Below are positions 43,340-55,157 of a stretch of 64,000 nucleotides of DNA, one piece after another. Each line of letters begins with the position of its first letter. Position 1 is the stretch's first letter. Location of the stretch: the NCBI GenBank assembly GCA_029204225.1, contig CM055104.1, forward strand, positions 50,917,457 to 50,981,456, given 5' to 3'. This stretch comes from Diphasiastrum complanatum. Its lineage: Eukaryota; Streptophyta; Lycopodiopsida; Lycopodiales; Lycopodiaceae. A model generated the notes under the pieces. That model saw only the letters and a program-made list of their open reading frames with translations. It was not told the DNA's origin and made no database searches. A program made the translations under genes and the position numbers.

Positions 43340-43735
43340 CATAGTGAGGTGGCTTGGATAAGTCTAGATAGCTTGAGAGGTGGATCCACAACTCCAATTC
43401 AACTTCAAGTAGGAGAAGAGTCCATGGATCTATACATATGTGATGTACTGTCATTGAGAATATGTTGAAATTTGTGTGTAATGCAAATTTGGAGACAAGC
43501 TCTTTGTGCCCTCTCTCTCTCCACGAGTTTTGTACTTTCTATTTTCTCTCTCTAGATGAGTAGAGGCATTTATAATGCTTTGTCTTATGTTTTGTTGACA
43601 TATCTTGCTTGTAACACAATAATATTGCTTGTATGATCAGCTTTCCTACTGACAACCAATGCTAGTCTGATCTTTATGGTGTTATTGTGCTTAGGATATC
43701 AAAAATACATGTGTAGGTCGTCCCACACGTGTGAA
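43340..43735 (+). repeat. LTR-end-like segment related to element H LTR
   Basis: The end (TTAGGATATCA, then CACACGTGTGAAATC at 43724-43738) parallels the end of the H LTR at 21395-21447, and both have a CTCTCTCT-rich stretch about 200 bp upstream. Copia F coding sequence begins right after it without a primer site, so it is a truncated LTR or deletion junction. Confidence 0.4.
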
Positions 43736-44540
43736 ATCAGCTTGGTGTGAACACGCCAAAACCATCAAAATTGAGGCATCTTTTCCAAAAGACTTTTGGG
43801 GTGAGGCTATCAATTGTTCAAACTATCTTTGCAATAGACTCCCTCATGTTGCACTTGGAGGAAAGTCACCATATGAAGCACTCTATTTGAAGAAACCTAA
43901 GGTTGAACACCTTAGAGTATTTGGATGCATATGCTTTGTCCATATTCCCTTGGAAACGAGAAAGAAGGATGATCCTTGTGCAAGCAAAGGAGTAATGGTT
44001 GGATATTCATCCAACAAGAAAGCCTATCGAATCTACATGCTCTCTACCTCTAAAGTAATTGATAGTAGAGATGTAGGTTTTCATGAAGAAGAAAAGTCCA
44101 ATCTTGGAGGGGCCGAGATCAAGCAACCTCAAAATCTATCACCTATTGTTATTGAAGACAATCAACATATGGAGGAGTCAAAATTTGAAGATGGAAGTCC
44201 TCGGATTTTCACTCCTAGAAGATCCATGAGGGAGAGATCCGAGCCCAAGAGGCTCACTTATGATGACAAAGGAAAACAAGTGGATCTTGATTCCACTTAT
44301 GCTTATTTTGTTTCTCATGAGGAGCCCAAAGATGTTCAAGAAGCCCTCAATACCAAGGAGTGGTATGAGGCCATGAAGATTGAATATGATGCCTTGATCA
44401 CCAACCACACATGGGAGCTACTGGATCCACCACCTTACATGCATATCATTGGATGCAAGTGGGTGTTCAAGATCAAGTACAATCATGATGGCTCCATCAA
44501 CAAGTACAAGGAAAGATTGTGTGCTAAAGGCTTTGCATAA

Positions 44541-45129
44541 AAGAAATGCACCTATTACTAGCAATAAAGAATCAATGCGCAAGGCATCTACTTCGTCTAT
44601 CACTGATAAGCTTCTGATGCTATATTTTACACACACTTGTTCTTGATCTCTTAATCAATAAATACGCAAAATGGTATTCAATATATATACACAATGTTAC
44701 AGGTGTGCAGATGAAGAAATTACAAAGTGGATGTGCTGTCTGTAGGAGATCATGGGTGGCTGCTATCGTTGTCAAGTCTATTAGCACAGTTGTATGGGAT
44801 GAGCGTGAAAAGGGCTACGATGTCAGCCTTCACTGAAATGAATGTTGGTGAAGATGCAAAAATGCGTCACTGTGACAAAATGCCTTAGGATTTGATTTAC
44901 AGGGTGCCTTCGCTTTTCCTAGGGCACCTTTGGCATTTTGTAAGACAGTGTCGCATTTTTCGCCTGTCACAAATCATGTGTAAAAACACAGTGTCACATT
45001 TTTTGCCTTTTTTCGCCTGTGAGAATTTACATGTAAATATGCAGACTGTTCGACAACATGAATAAAATGCAGCATGAATGGAGGCAGATTAAATTGGGAT
45101 TTAGGAGAGTAGAGGAGATAAATCCAACA
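44541..45129 (-). repeat. Truncated copia E LTR copy
   Basis: On the minus strand it starts TGTTGGATTTTATCTCC-like sequence at 45129 and follows the copia E LTR for about 590 bp, ending at AATGCACC corresponding to about 39215. It interrupts copia F. Confidence 0.8.
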
Positions 45130-45330
45130 AAATAATCTTCCTTGATTAATACCATTAGCAATGCACTTTTCATTCTTCATTATGGAAAAAATACCATGTT
45201 TGAAGTGTACATCTGATCAGCTATCCATGAGTTGTCCAACAATCAACAAATGTTTTATGATGGATGGTACATAAAGAACATTATCAAGATCTATTCTTTT
45301 TGTAGATCCAAGACATAACGGAGTTCATAC
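45130..45330 (-). pseudogene. Copia protease/pre-integrase fragment (G)
   Basis: Minus-strand translation gives VLYVPSIIKHLLIVGQLMDS, SIMKNEKCIANGINQGRLF, the conserved region between copia protease and the GAG-pre-integrase domain. It is oriented against copia F and sits directly beside the LTR fragment 44541-45129. Only about 65 codons remain. Confidence 0.65.
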
Positions 45331-46026
45331 TTGGCATAGAATTCTCTAGAAGCAATGATTTTTTCACTTTCATTTGTCAATCAAAGTACCCATCTTAGAA
45401 AAGTTTGGAATGAAAGGTTGTAAGGGGATTGAAACTCCTATGGAGCAAGTTGTAAAAGTTTCTACTGATGGTGATGAAGCATCCTTTGAGGACATCACAC
45501 TCTATTGACGACTTATTGGCTCCTTGATCTATTTGACAATCACTAGACCTAATCTAAGCTTTAGTGTAAGCAAGTTGAGTCAATACATGCAAAGTCCTTT
45601 AGTATGTCATTGGAAAAGTGCCAAAAGAGTGTTAAGATACATCTTGGCTACAAGGAATTTTGGCATCATCTATCAAGGGACTAACTTGTGTTTGAGAGCA
45701 TACTCTGACTCAGATTTTGCAGGTGATAAGGTGGATAGAAATTCCGCAAGTGATTTTGCTACATTATTATGTGGAGGAGTTATATCAAGTTGGCTTTCAA
45801 AGAAGCAAGATAGCATCTCTTCCATGCTCGAACCAAGCATATCGAGATTGCACACCACTTTGTAAGGGAGAAGGTGCAAGCCAAGGAGATCAAGCTCCAT
45901 CATGTGTCATCATTCAAATGTGTTGCTGATATTTTAAACAAACCATTTCCAAAGGACTCATTTATGAATTTGAGATATGCACTTGGTGTTGTAGATAGAT
46001 AGATGTACACTAGATTTGCCAAGCTA

Positions 46027-46038
46027 GATTATGAGGAG
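46027..46038 (+). promoter_or_regulatory. Polypurine tract of copia F
   Basis: GATTATGAGGAG immediately before TGTTAAAATTTG, the LTR start. Confidence 0.6.
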
Positions 46039-46775
46039 TGTTAAAATTTGTCAAAATCCTAGCTTTGATTCATGATGCTATGTGTATAACTTGATCCCAC
46101 ACATGTGGAGCATGTTCCAACGTGTGGATGTTAGACCTAGATGCATTCAATTTGATTAGATAGGAAAAATTTTGATTTACATATGTGTGAACTAGTGAAA
46201 AACTAGTCAAGTTAAAAATTGTCATTTGGCACTCTATTACTAATTGATCAAGCATACCCATGTGAATAATGGTGATTTTTCACGTGTGAGAGGCTGTTCC
46301 CACGTGTGTACATATCTGGAAAATATTAGTACATGATCATAGGAGTTGATTATATAAGTTCCTAAAAGTTAGGAAAAAAAATTTCAAATCAAGGAAAATC
46401 AACGTGAGGCAATGGCATTAATCTAGGAATCAAAGAGATGGGGGCATTCCCACACGTGTCAGGCTTGCTGAGTCAGCATATCAGGTCAAAATGTACTTGA
46501 TCTATATATAGATCATCATTGTAAAATAACAAGTTTGATGAGTTATCTTGATTTTGAGACAAATCCATGTTGTTTTCACCATTTGTGTTGTGTTTTTATG
46601 CATTGAATGCTATCAATAGGTAATGTACTTCACTCTCTGTCCACTGTCCGTACTGTGATAGGTTTTCACACGTGTGAGGCTGCCCATCCACTTGATTGAT
46701 CAAATTCATTGTTGCTAGTTAAGTGCATGTTTTTTATCTAGATCAAGATCTAATCAATAAATTTGTGGAAGATCA
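46039..46775 (+). repeat. Copia F 3' LTR
   Basis: Starts TGTTAAAATTTGTC after the polypurine tract and ends near GTGGAAGATCA. It matches 36738-37487, including the repeated CACGTG palindromes (46281, 46301, 46451-46460, 46667-46676). Confidence 0.75.
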
Positions 46776-46789
46776 ATTTAACTAGTACC

Positions 46790-49060
46790 CAGCACCTCTT
46801 GTGGATCGATTGAAGATCCATTTATGGTCCTAAAATCAATAAATTCAACATAACATTCTCAATTCCAATTTTCAAAACATATATATTATATGGACAATTT
46901 GGACCAGATTGAGTTGTGATGATTGAGTGGTGGCAATTGTATCAAAATCATTGCCAACTCTAGAAAACTATACCTTGGTTGGTCTTCTAGCAATGAAAAC
47001 AATGTTCTCACTCACTAGCTTAGCATGTGCTCTACTAGATTTTCGTTTTTTTTTTAAATTTTCAAGGTGAATGGTAGGAATGCTTTTATTAATAAAATGT
47101 TAAAATAATGACCTCAAATTCATAACTGCAATATTCATGACTATATTTGATTCTAGTTTGACAATGATTTTTAAGATTGCTTCAGTTAAGTGAATTTTAA
47201 TAGTTTTCTTTACAAATTTCTAAATTTCTTTGTAGTTAGAAATCTTTTGGATATGAGCTATGATGTAGAAAACAATGTTGGTACTTGACATGTTTTATAG
47301 TACTTGAATGACTAGTTTTATAGTACTTGAATGACTATGTTTGACATGTTTTGATTTTCTGATTCAAGGTCAAAAAATCAAGTCACATTATATAGGTTCA
47401 CACTTTTAAAAACCATTTCTACTATATGCAGAATAGAATAATATATTATTATTATTATTATGTAGTTTTTATACATTATATTTAGGTGACTATTTTAGAA
47501 AATTGTATAGTTTTTATCATATTTTTATGTAGTTTTTCCTATAGTGTGATATTTTCAATCATATAATAAATGTATTTTGAAAAAATTTTAATCAATGCAT
47601 TACACATGTTGGGCATCTATCAAAGGACTTTAGGGGGTTCCATGTCCGTCAAAAACCTACACATATGTCAATATCCAACAATGGTATTATGCATCAGATT
47701 CTAAAGCAAGAGCATATAAATGATAAGAAATGAAAGGAATCAATGGGAAAAAGAATAGTTCCTTTTTTTTCATGAAAAGTTCCTTCATCAAAGGTACAAC
47801 ATGACGATGCTTAAACTTTCATTATAAAAAGTAGCATCATTATTTGTGGCTATATAACTTGATAACATGAAATTATTTTTGTATATGACTCCTCACTCTC
47901 CATAAGTAAATCCTTGAAATGAATGCTATTTTAAAAGTACATGGAAATTTGATGAGAAAGTATTATCAAGAAAGCTAACATCTTTTCTGAGCCTCATCAA
48001 TACATGATATTTACAGGCAACTCTCAACCATGTTATTACAAAAGGATATGCATTTCTATTGTCCCCAAGTCTCCAAATCTCTTTTCCTGCATCAATAAAG
48101 GAAAGTTTAGGATGAAAGCGGTACAAATAATCTTTGTTGACTTAACGTTTTAAAGTGTACCATTTGTGTAAAGGGCTGCAATCTTTTTCAACAAAAACTG
48201 CTCAAAACAACCTAAATATTCTTAAACACTTTGGCTTCATAACGGCTTTTACGGAAAACTAGCCAAAACTCTCTCAGTAGTTCGGTGATTATTGAGCGGA
48301 GCGGATCAAAAGGTAGAGCAGGGAAGTAGCATCTTAGGGCTGAGAGGATCTTGAAATCCATTTGCAGTGGGAGGAGAAAGGAGCAGTTCTGTGAATTGTC
48401 AAAAAGTGGCCTAGTTGATGAAAAACGGAAAGTCACGGATCTGTCTCTGTACTTGACGGAATTGGGCACTGTAAATTGCTACCCAGCATCTTACTGTAGG
48501 GGCCAAGCTACTGGTGAAGTGTCAAGGACAGCCAAGAAGCAGGAAAGGAGCAATTAGCCTTCCTCTCAGCTTATGGAAGTAGTGGCCAGCTAGGGTTTAT
48601 AGGGAGAAAATCATTGATTTCTCTCTGATGGAAGCGATTTGTTATGCTGTAACACATAAGTTGTCATAAAAAGAGACTTCAATGTAGCCTTTCAAGATAA
48701 CCATCCTAGTTGAATCAATTTTACTTGCTAACATGCTGGGTGTACTTAGAGTAAACTTGAAACAGGATGTCTTGGCAATCACAAAGCTGAATTAATTGGA
48801 AGGAAACATCTTTTGGCTGAAAAAGCAAAGCATCATGAGGCTGATTGATGAAATTATTAAATAAATCTATATAATACATTTCATAGATATCTGAAGCCAT
48901 ACAGCTTGCTTCATAAATCATGTAAAGAAAATAATCAAAAAAGAATTTTAAAGCTTGTAACTTTTTCACATGTTTTCAGATGGTACTAGATTAGGAAATT
49001 CCTCAAGTAATTAATCATGAAGAATATGTAAATTTGCGTAGCAATGAGCTTAGCACTTCA
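46790..49060. other. Long non-coding AT-rich stretch
   Basis: No coding region, LTR or DNA-transposon end supported. A short ATT trinucleotide run lies near 47448. 48200-48640 is less AT-rich and could include a decayed exon or UTR, but nothing is recognisable. Confidence 0.4.
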
Positions 49061-49064
49061 TACT

Positions 49065-49086
49065 TTGGGTGAGTCACTATATGATG
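49065..49086. repeat. 22-bp target-site duplication of SINE (left)
   Basis: The 22 bases starting TTGGGTGAGTCACT are repeated exactly at 49161-49182, flanking a 74-bp tRNA-like insertion. Confidence 0.9.
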
Positions 49087-49160
49087 CTTCTTGGTTTCCA
49101 GGCTCGGACCTGGGACCAAAGAAACTTTGGATGTCAAGCTAACCAACTGAGCCAACCCCA
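49087..49160 (-). mobile_element. Short tRNA-derived SINE, 74 bp, with perfect target duplication
   Basis: On the minus strand the insertion reads GGGGTTGGCTCAGTTGGTTA, containing TGGCTCAGTTGG, an exact RNA polymerase III box A (TRGCNNAGYNGG). Near its end GGTCCGAGCC is a one-mismatch box B (GGTTCGANCC). The 3' end is GGAAACCAAGAAG with no poly(A). A perfect 22-bp direct repeat flanks it (49065-49086 and 49161-49182), as expected for LINE-mediated retroposition. The body is essentially only the tRNA-like head. A related copy lies at 52113-52193. It could alternatively be a retroposed degenerate tRNA. Confidence 0.75.
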
Positions 49161-49189
49161 TTGGGTGAGTCACTATATGATGGGAAAAG

Positions 49190-49910
49190 TCAGATTAAGT
49201 TGCATGAGTATGGAAGTATTCTTCACAGGTATGAAACTAGAATTGTAGACCTTTCTGAACACCTTCAATGTTTTGTTAAATTTTCCCTTTTTGATGCTCC
49301 AAAGTCTCCTAATTCAGTGTACAGATTGTCTGCCTGCCTATGAGTTTGTAAATTTCATATTTTACACTGATCATCTGGCATCATTGAAGAATGTCTTGAA
49401 CTACGTGTTATGTTTTCATCTGCATCGAACATAATTTTGTGAACTTCACATGTGTCTGTAAACCATCACTTTGTCTTCGCCAACATACGCAGGCCCTTCA
49501 AAAAGACAGTAGAGTATTGCAAATTTCATCTCCGAACTTTATTCGAAAGCAAACATCAACGAACATTAGGGGTTGGCTCAGCAAGAAGCAACAGTTTCAC
49601 CATTTGCTAATAAAGTGTCTCAACTAAAAATGCACAGGAAGACCACCCCGTTCAAACTTGGTTAGTGTAAATAAGCTGGGAGTGCATTTGTTAATTCCAT
49701 ACCAACCCACTCCTCATGAATCCAATACATTTACTTTTCTGCAAATTAGTCAATAGGCCTGCTTTAAGATATTCTGCCTCTTATTGAATCCTTAAGAAAC
49801 AGAATATTTTCAGACTGAGTACTGCAGGATAGAGCACGGTGAGCCTGTGTTCCAGCAATTGAGACATTTTCTCTATATTGACTAAATGTCCATGAAGCCA
49901 GGATCTGTTC
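49190..49910. other. Non-coding, nothing firm
   Basis: Moderately AT-rich. GGGGTTGGCTCAG at about 49569 repeats the first 13 bases of the SINE but the similarity stops there. No gene supported; could include downstream sequence of the gene ending at 50199. Confidence 0.35.
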
Positions 49911-49914
49911 TATG

Positions 49915-49916
<2 letters not shown>

Positions 49917-50004
<88 letters not shown>
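49917..50004. repeat. (GA)n microsatellite
   Basis: About 44 perfect GA repeats, some 195 bp downstream of the stop codon of the minus-strand exon at 50199-51015, possibly in its 3' UTR. Confidence 0.97.
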
Positions 50005-50007
<3 letters not shown>

Positions 50008-50198
50008 TAAAAAATGCAGATTTCTTGTCAATTAGTTGTTGGTGTGGTACTTCCATCCTTGCTGTTTGGTGAGTATGCAATACACTGGTATACTGTTGAA
50101 TCATTGTCCACATTGAGGTAATAGATCTAAATAGACTTTTGCTTCTTGACATGAAAGAGCATTCTCATAATTATCATGATTTCCCTCATCTGAAAGTC

Positions 50199-51015
50199 TT
50201 AACCATGTGGAAGAACAGCTGCAAATTCCATATGATTGCGTTGCACCAGAGCATCCTGATTTGGCACTAGGAAAGGGTTGTGCGGAGCAGCGGTGCAGAT
50301 CCTAGGAATCAATTTGCTAATTTTATTGGCATCTCTCATAAAATAATGACCATTGGCCATTTTGAAGTTCTCACCATAATTTGATTGCTGAGAATCAGCT
50401 TTAGGGGGGTCCATCAAACATGTAAGCATCTTATTAGCTTCACAGCCTTCTGCCATGATTGATGAATCCACTTGGAAAGGATGGTATGGGAAGATGGGAG
50501 AAGGCAAAGGTATAAACATGGAACTTTCTTTTCCAACATCTTGCAATGGAAATATTGATAGAGGCTTAGCTGGAACATTGTCACATGTCCTTTTTAATAA
50601 TGACAAATCACCTGCAGGACCAGATACTGAAGCAACATACGAATTTGATAATTTTCCAAAAGTACTATCACGTCCTTCTTGGTTAAACACATAAGATTGA
50701 TACAATTGTGTATCCTCAGTATTAAAGTCTGCTTCTAAAGCCATACTCCTGTGTGGATAATGAGTCTGTCTTGAACTTAAAGTTGAAACCATGTCTTGGG
50801 AGTGCAAAATTCCTGTACTAGTATGAAATATGGAAGGTGCCTGTCGAGCAAACTTCCCTGAAGATCCTACTGAAGGCAGATTGTCACAAAGAGATGATGA
50901 CTCCATGACCATTGATTCTTCTACTTGAGATTTTTGTTGTGTCTGGAAGAGCAGATCGGCTATTGCACGATCTATAGGGTTGGTTTTTGTCTCTCCAGTC
51001 TGTACTTCTATGTAC
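50199..51015 (-). CDS. 3'-terminal exon of an unrecognised host gene
   Basis: A 271-codon open exon ending in TAA at 50201-50199. A good splice acceptor (TTTCTCAATGTTGCAG) lies immediately upstream at 51016, and in frame the exon starts YIEVQTGETKTNPIDRAIAD. The protein is Ser-, Pro- and Gln-rich and probably disordered, with LLFQTQQKSQVEE near its start, PSPIFPYHPFQVDSS in the middle and NPFLVPNQDALVQRNHMEF before a C-terminal AAVLPHG. No transposon domain, stop or frameshift is present, unlike nearly all other frames here, so I read it as the last exon of a functional gene. Upstream exons were not found within the window. Family unknown; a regulatory protein is a guess. Confidence 0.6.
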
Positions 51016-51019
51016 CTGC

Positions 51020-51985
51020 AACATTGAGAAATTAAAGTTTGTTTAGCCTGAAATTTCTTGACAACAAACTTCAAAAGCTTATGATTATTGCAGATAGTTA
51101 AAACGAGGAAGAAAATGCAAAGCTGCACTAGATGCTTCCATCATAGCAATCACACTTAATGCTCGAACCGTGCAACTCACAAGGACTATCTTCTCATATA
51201 GCAAAAGACAAGCAATCCCATTTCAAATAAGATATAAGAATTGATATATAACAAGATGTAAGTCAATGTGACGGAAGGATACTGATACAGTGCGGATAAT
51301 GTGCTACAATGCTACAACATGCCTATTCATGCCATCAACAACCAAGGTAGGTTTGAGTAGGTGCAGGTAGCTCCCTGGGCAGCCTTTTAATTTCATATTT
51401 CACAAATCGCATATTGCAAACTTCAAGAAGCCTTGCAAAACCAGAAAAACCTCAATGTGGGCAAGTAGACAAGCACTAGAGCATGACTAAATTGCACAAC
51501 TCAATTTGATAATATCAAGTGAAACATAATGGCTCAAAGAAGTTCACATGCAACAATAAAGGACTATCATAGAAAAAAGGAACTACAGAGTGGTCATGAG
51601 AAGAATTTGGCTACTGACTGGTATTTTTAGAGAGGTTCTTGGAGAACCTAGACATGCTAGTTATGTCACTTTATGGACCCACCAGTTTTTAAGATCATTT
51701 GAAGCCCAATTATTAAGATAGTGTAATGGATCCTTGTAAGTAAGGAACTAATTGGAAGAAGAGCCTTGCCAGTTGGCCTTACAGAGTTATATTGACCATG
51801 AGAGTTGGTCTTAATAAGTTAAAAGTTCAGTTGACTATAAAAGAAGCTATGAGTTTCATTTGGAACAGGTTGAAAATGCAGAAGAGTGTAGTTTAGATAT
51901 CCTAGTATAGCATAGAATAGAGAATGCTAGAGTTAGCGTTTGGAGTTCTCCCTTTTAATGATTGATAGCCTCCTATAAGGCAATT
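51020..51985. other. Probable intron or intergenic sequence upstream of the 50199-51015 exon
   Basis: No coding similarity. GACTATAAAAGAAG near 51835 resembles a TATA box on the plus strand and the surrounding 51600-51990 sequence may be an eroded LTR, but no partner was found. Confidence 0.35.
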
Positions 51986-51990
<5 letters not shown>

Positions 51991-52037
<47 letters not shown>

Positions 52038-52060
52038 ACACACACACACACACACACACA
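51991..52060. repeat. Compound microsatellite (CT)n(AC)n
   Basis: CT repeats to 52034, one GA step, then AC repeats to about 52060. Same order as the tract at 12692-12785. Confidence 0.95.
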
Positions 52061-52112
52061 TACATACGCATCTATTTGTCGGTTTGGTCATACATATAGT
52101 TGACAGATCCAA

Positions 52113-52193
52113 GGGTTGGCTCAGCTGGTTAGCTTGGCATCCAAGTTTATTTGGTCCCAGCCTCCAGGATCAGGCTCCCCTTGGAAACCAAGA
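52113..52193 (+). mobile_element. tRNA-derived SINE, second copy
   Basis: GGGTTGGCTCAGCTGGTTAG gives a perfect box A (TGGCTCAGCTGG), followed by CTTGGCATCCAA, TTTGGTCCCAGCCTCCAGG and TTGGAAACCAAGA, matching the 49087-49160 copy with about ten differences and small insertions. Box B is weaker (GGATCAGGCTCC). No target duplication is seen, so it is older. Confidence 0.65.
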
Positions 52194-52382
52194 TTGATAA
52201 AGAGGTAAGAGTAAAGAAACAATGCACCTGCTCACAATAGCTATGGATCTACGAAGTCTCCTGGTACCCATAAAGTGTGGAAGAAATATGATGTCGTCGA
52301 TCCCGCTGAAGACCTCAAGAAGGGATATGTGACTCATGCTCCGACAAAGTATCAACCTCGAGGTCTGCTCTGGAGCATCAAG

Positions 52383-52385
<3 letters not shown>

Positions 52386-52450
<65 letters not shown>
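52386..52450. repeat. (GA)n microsatellite
   Basis: About 32 perfect GA repeats. Confidence 0.97.
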
Positions 52451-52453
<3 letters not shown>

Positions 52454-52919
52454 TGTACTCTATGCATTAGAATACACTTCAATTGGGTTTCTTCACAGTT
52501 GTGAAAAAGAAATGTTTTTAGTGGTCTCCATGTCTCACAATCCACAACTAAAATACACAAGATAGAAGTGAAAATTTTTACATTAATGATCTCTTTACAA
52601 AGTACAAAGGTACGGGAGCACTGCTGCAAGTCTCCTCACAACGTGTGCTACATAGGAATGCTTCTCGTAGAGCTCAAATATTCAACCCCCAAGCACTTTC
52701 TAAACCTTGGCAACATATGACACATGTCCCTTTGACCAATCAACTCCCACATTTTAGGATATCAATCCAATAGCCTCCAAATGACCCAATAATTCCTATG
52801 CCAAATATAAGCATGACACTTCAAGCTAGTGAACTTGCTACTAAATCCATTTACAAAATCACCACAAGCCAACGACCAAGCCAAATGTTTTACAATGGAT
52901 ACTTACAATTTTACAATTC

Positions 52920-54120
52920 TACCATGGGAAAAGGTTATAGAAGGATATGACATCCCTTCCCTCAAAGAACATCATCCTTGATGGAAAAATTGAGTACTAT
53001 GCACACATCATGTTTGCAATCTCCCAGGTAGCATCATTGAGAGGTCTATCTTGCCAAGTACTCACAAAGTAAATGATCGTGCAATCAACTTTGCCTCTAG
53101 TCTAATACTAGCGTTGGTTTGTGCAAGACCTCTTCATGCTCCTGAAAAACAAACAAATCCATCAATCAACAAATTGTCTCCATCATGTGAAACCCTCTTC
53201 AAGTGTGAAACACGAAAAATAGGATGAATTTCACAATCATGAGGCAAAGCTGATTTACAAGCAAAATCGTATACCTTTTAAACCTATTTTCCAAAGTCCA
53301 CAATAATAAAAATATAACTTATAACAGTTCTCTATGTTTAGAGAAGCTGAGTCCTTCAAAATCTAGGGAAGCACCATATCTCTTTCCTTAAACTCCCTTG
53401 GTGTGCAATTCTAATCAGCATATGCCTTACCCCAATCGATCACCCATTTCACACTTTTCTCTGCCAACTCAAGCATTGCCACCTAAAAAAGGGCCTAAGA
53501 CCATAATTAGAAGGAGAGGTCTTGCATGTGACCTATTTTAAAATTGTGTTGTCAAATAAATGAGGAGAGAATACAACTATAAAAATGAACTCTTTTTAGG
53601 GTTATCTTAAAACTCAATTCTTCCATATAACTTTGATTGATCAGTGGAATACCCACAACCCTTGTGCCCCAAATTTTCATACCCTTTCCATTAGAGATCT
53701 TGACTATGTATCAGAAATGGGATGGTTGTGCGCTCATATTCAACTATTTCACAAGAGTTGAATTTATGACGTTATGTGAGGACCTAGCATCAAGTAGAAT
53801 CAAGCCATCTCTACGACACAACTGTGCACACATACCTATCAAAGATGTGTTAGTAAATTGATACCCATCTTATGCTAATTGTGTCAATGTCGCTAAAGGA
53901 GCCGTGTTCACCGTCTTGACAAAAAAGTTAATCGTGCTCCTGTTCTAGCTCTTCCACATGTACTGGCTTTTCCATCTAATCCACTTGAAGATTATACATG
54001 GTGTGCATCTAGTTTCGTGAACAATCTTTCCACTTGTATTCTCCCACGCATCTAAAGTATAGAGCGTTTCTTTGTTCAATCCTAGCCTTCTGGAGACAAA
54101 AATGAAGGAAACCTACCCCC
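52920..54120 (-). pseudogene. Chromovirus-type Ty3/gypsy remnant (gag knuckle, PR, IN end, chromodomain)
   Basis: Minus-strand pieces: NALYFRCVGEYKWKDC (decayed zinc knuckle, near 54050); protease-like DGLILLDARSSHNVINSTLV (about 53800), where the catalytic DTG/DSG reads DAR; integrase C-terminal EFKERDMVL and IHPIFRVSHLKRVSHDG (53400-53190); and chromodomain-like VSTWQDRPLNDATWEIAN (about 53040). IHPxFxVSxLKR and the R-PL-DATWE end are characteristic of plant chromoviruses. RT, RNase H and integrase core are deleted. Many stops. Confidence 0.65.
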
Positions 54121-54132
54121 TCTAGCATTGGG

Positions 54133-54570
54133 AGTTATGGACTCTGCTCATTACATTCACCGCATCCTTCTTTATTACTTAATGTTATGCTTATTCCTTT
54201 ACTGTTATGCATAAGCAGGCCCCTGGGCCCTTTCTATTCTATATTGGCCTTGGGCCCAATTCATTCATTTATTAGGTACTTGGCTATATGATATTGGAGT
54301 GGGGTCCCTCCTGTAGGAGGGTGCACTATTATCCATCCTTATCCTTTTTCATTAGGTTCATTGACATTATCTTATCCTCTGGAAGGCTCCATTTTAGGGC
54401 TTCCTTGTGAGTATAAGTAGGACCTATTGTCATTCACACTATAGCTAATGATATTGATTCCTCCTCTTAGCCTCATTAAGCATTCTCTTTGCCACTTTCT
54501 ACGGTTAGTTCCTACTTGTGTGCTACTTTCTTAGCTTAGCTATTCATTTGTTGTGAATCTATTTGTAACT
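54133..54570 (+). repeat. Putative 5' LTR of a truncated element
   Basis: Sequence just upstream of a primer-binding site at 54571. It could start at AGTTATGGACTC (54133), where chromovirus homology ends, and stops at TTGTAACT, giving AGTT...AACT inverted ends. No second copy exists in the window, so the start is a guess. Confidence 0.4.
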
Positions 54571-54582
54571 TGGTATCAAAGC
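54571..54582 (+). promoter_or_regulatory. Primer-binding site (initiator-Met tRNA type)
   Basis: TGGTATCAAAGC, one mismatch from the usual TGGTATCAGAGC. The following 54583-55157 is non-coding leader rich in CCCAT and CCATC words; no gag is seen before the TIR element. Confidence 0.6.
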
Positions 54583-55157
54583 ACTTTCTTGAGCAATTGG
54601 GGAGTGCTATTTTCAAATCTAAATTTTGCTCCAAGAGGGCACCCATCTGAAGATGGAATTTTTGCATAAGGATCTACATTTTGTTTCATTGATTGGAGGA
54701 GGATCAGCGCCCATTTTGCACGATTTTGCATAGTAGTCCATTGCCCTTGCCCATCTAGCCAGCCACCCAGTGCCCATCTCTCTCTTTTCTTCTGTTTTGC
54801 ATCATATCCATTTGCAGTTCAATGCCCATCCACCAGCACCCATTTCCTATCCATATATTGTCAATTTTGTTGTTGTCCATCACCCCTTTCCTGCCTATTG
54901 TTTGTCTCCACCATTTGAGTTGTCCATCACCCAGTTCCAACTACTTTACCTTGCTGATTTTGCACATATTACCAGCTTTTTCAGCCATTTGCATTTGCTG
55001 TCCATCGCCCATCCCTGGCAGTGTTTTCCAACTACTTTGCTGTCCATTGATTGTTATTATCCCACACTTTTCAATGCCCGGCTATGGTCATATTAGGTGT
55101 CCATTTGACAGCTATCATTTCACCCATTCGCTGTTCACTTTTCACCATTATACCTAC

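Larger units (their letters stand above)
43735..46020 (+). pseudogene. Ty1/copia element F (IN end, RT, RNase H), interrupted
   Basis: First part 43735-44540 is open for 269 codons: AWCEHAKTIKIEASFPKDFW, NCSNYLCNRLPHVALGGKSP, VEHLRVFGCICFVHIPLETR, then RT start EALNTKEWYEAMKIEYDAL, IIGCKWVFKIKYN. It breaks at 44541, where an LTR fragment and a minus-strand copia piece intervene. From about 45385 it resumes with FGMKGCKGIETPMEQVV, GSLIYLTITRPNLSFSVSKL, AYSDSDFAGDKVDR, SWLSKKQDSISS, HIEIAHHFVREKVQAK and VADILNKPFPKDSF to a stop near 46001. The RT catalytic centre is missing. The LTR at 46039 follows a purine-rich GATTATGAGGAG tract. Confidence 0.8.

Noticed and set aside
49569-49585. Possible third SINE copy (GGGGTTGGCTCAG)
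   Set aside because: Only 13 bases match the SINE head; no box B, no target duplication.
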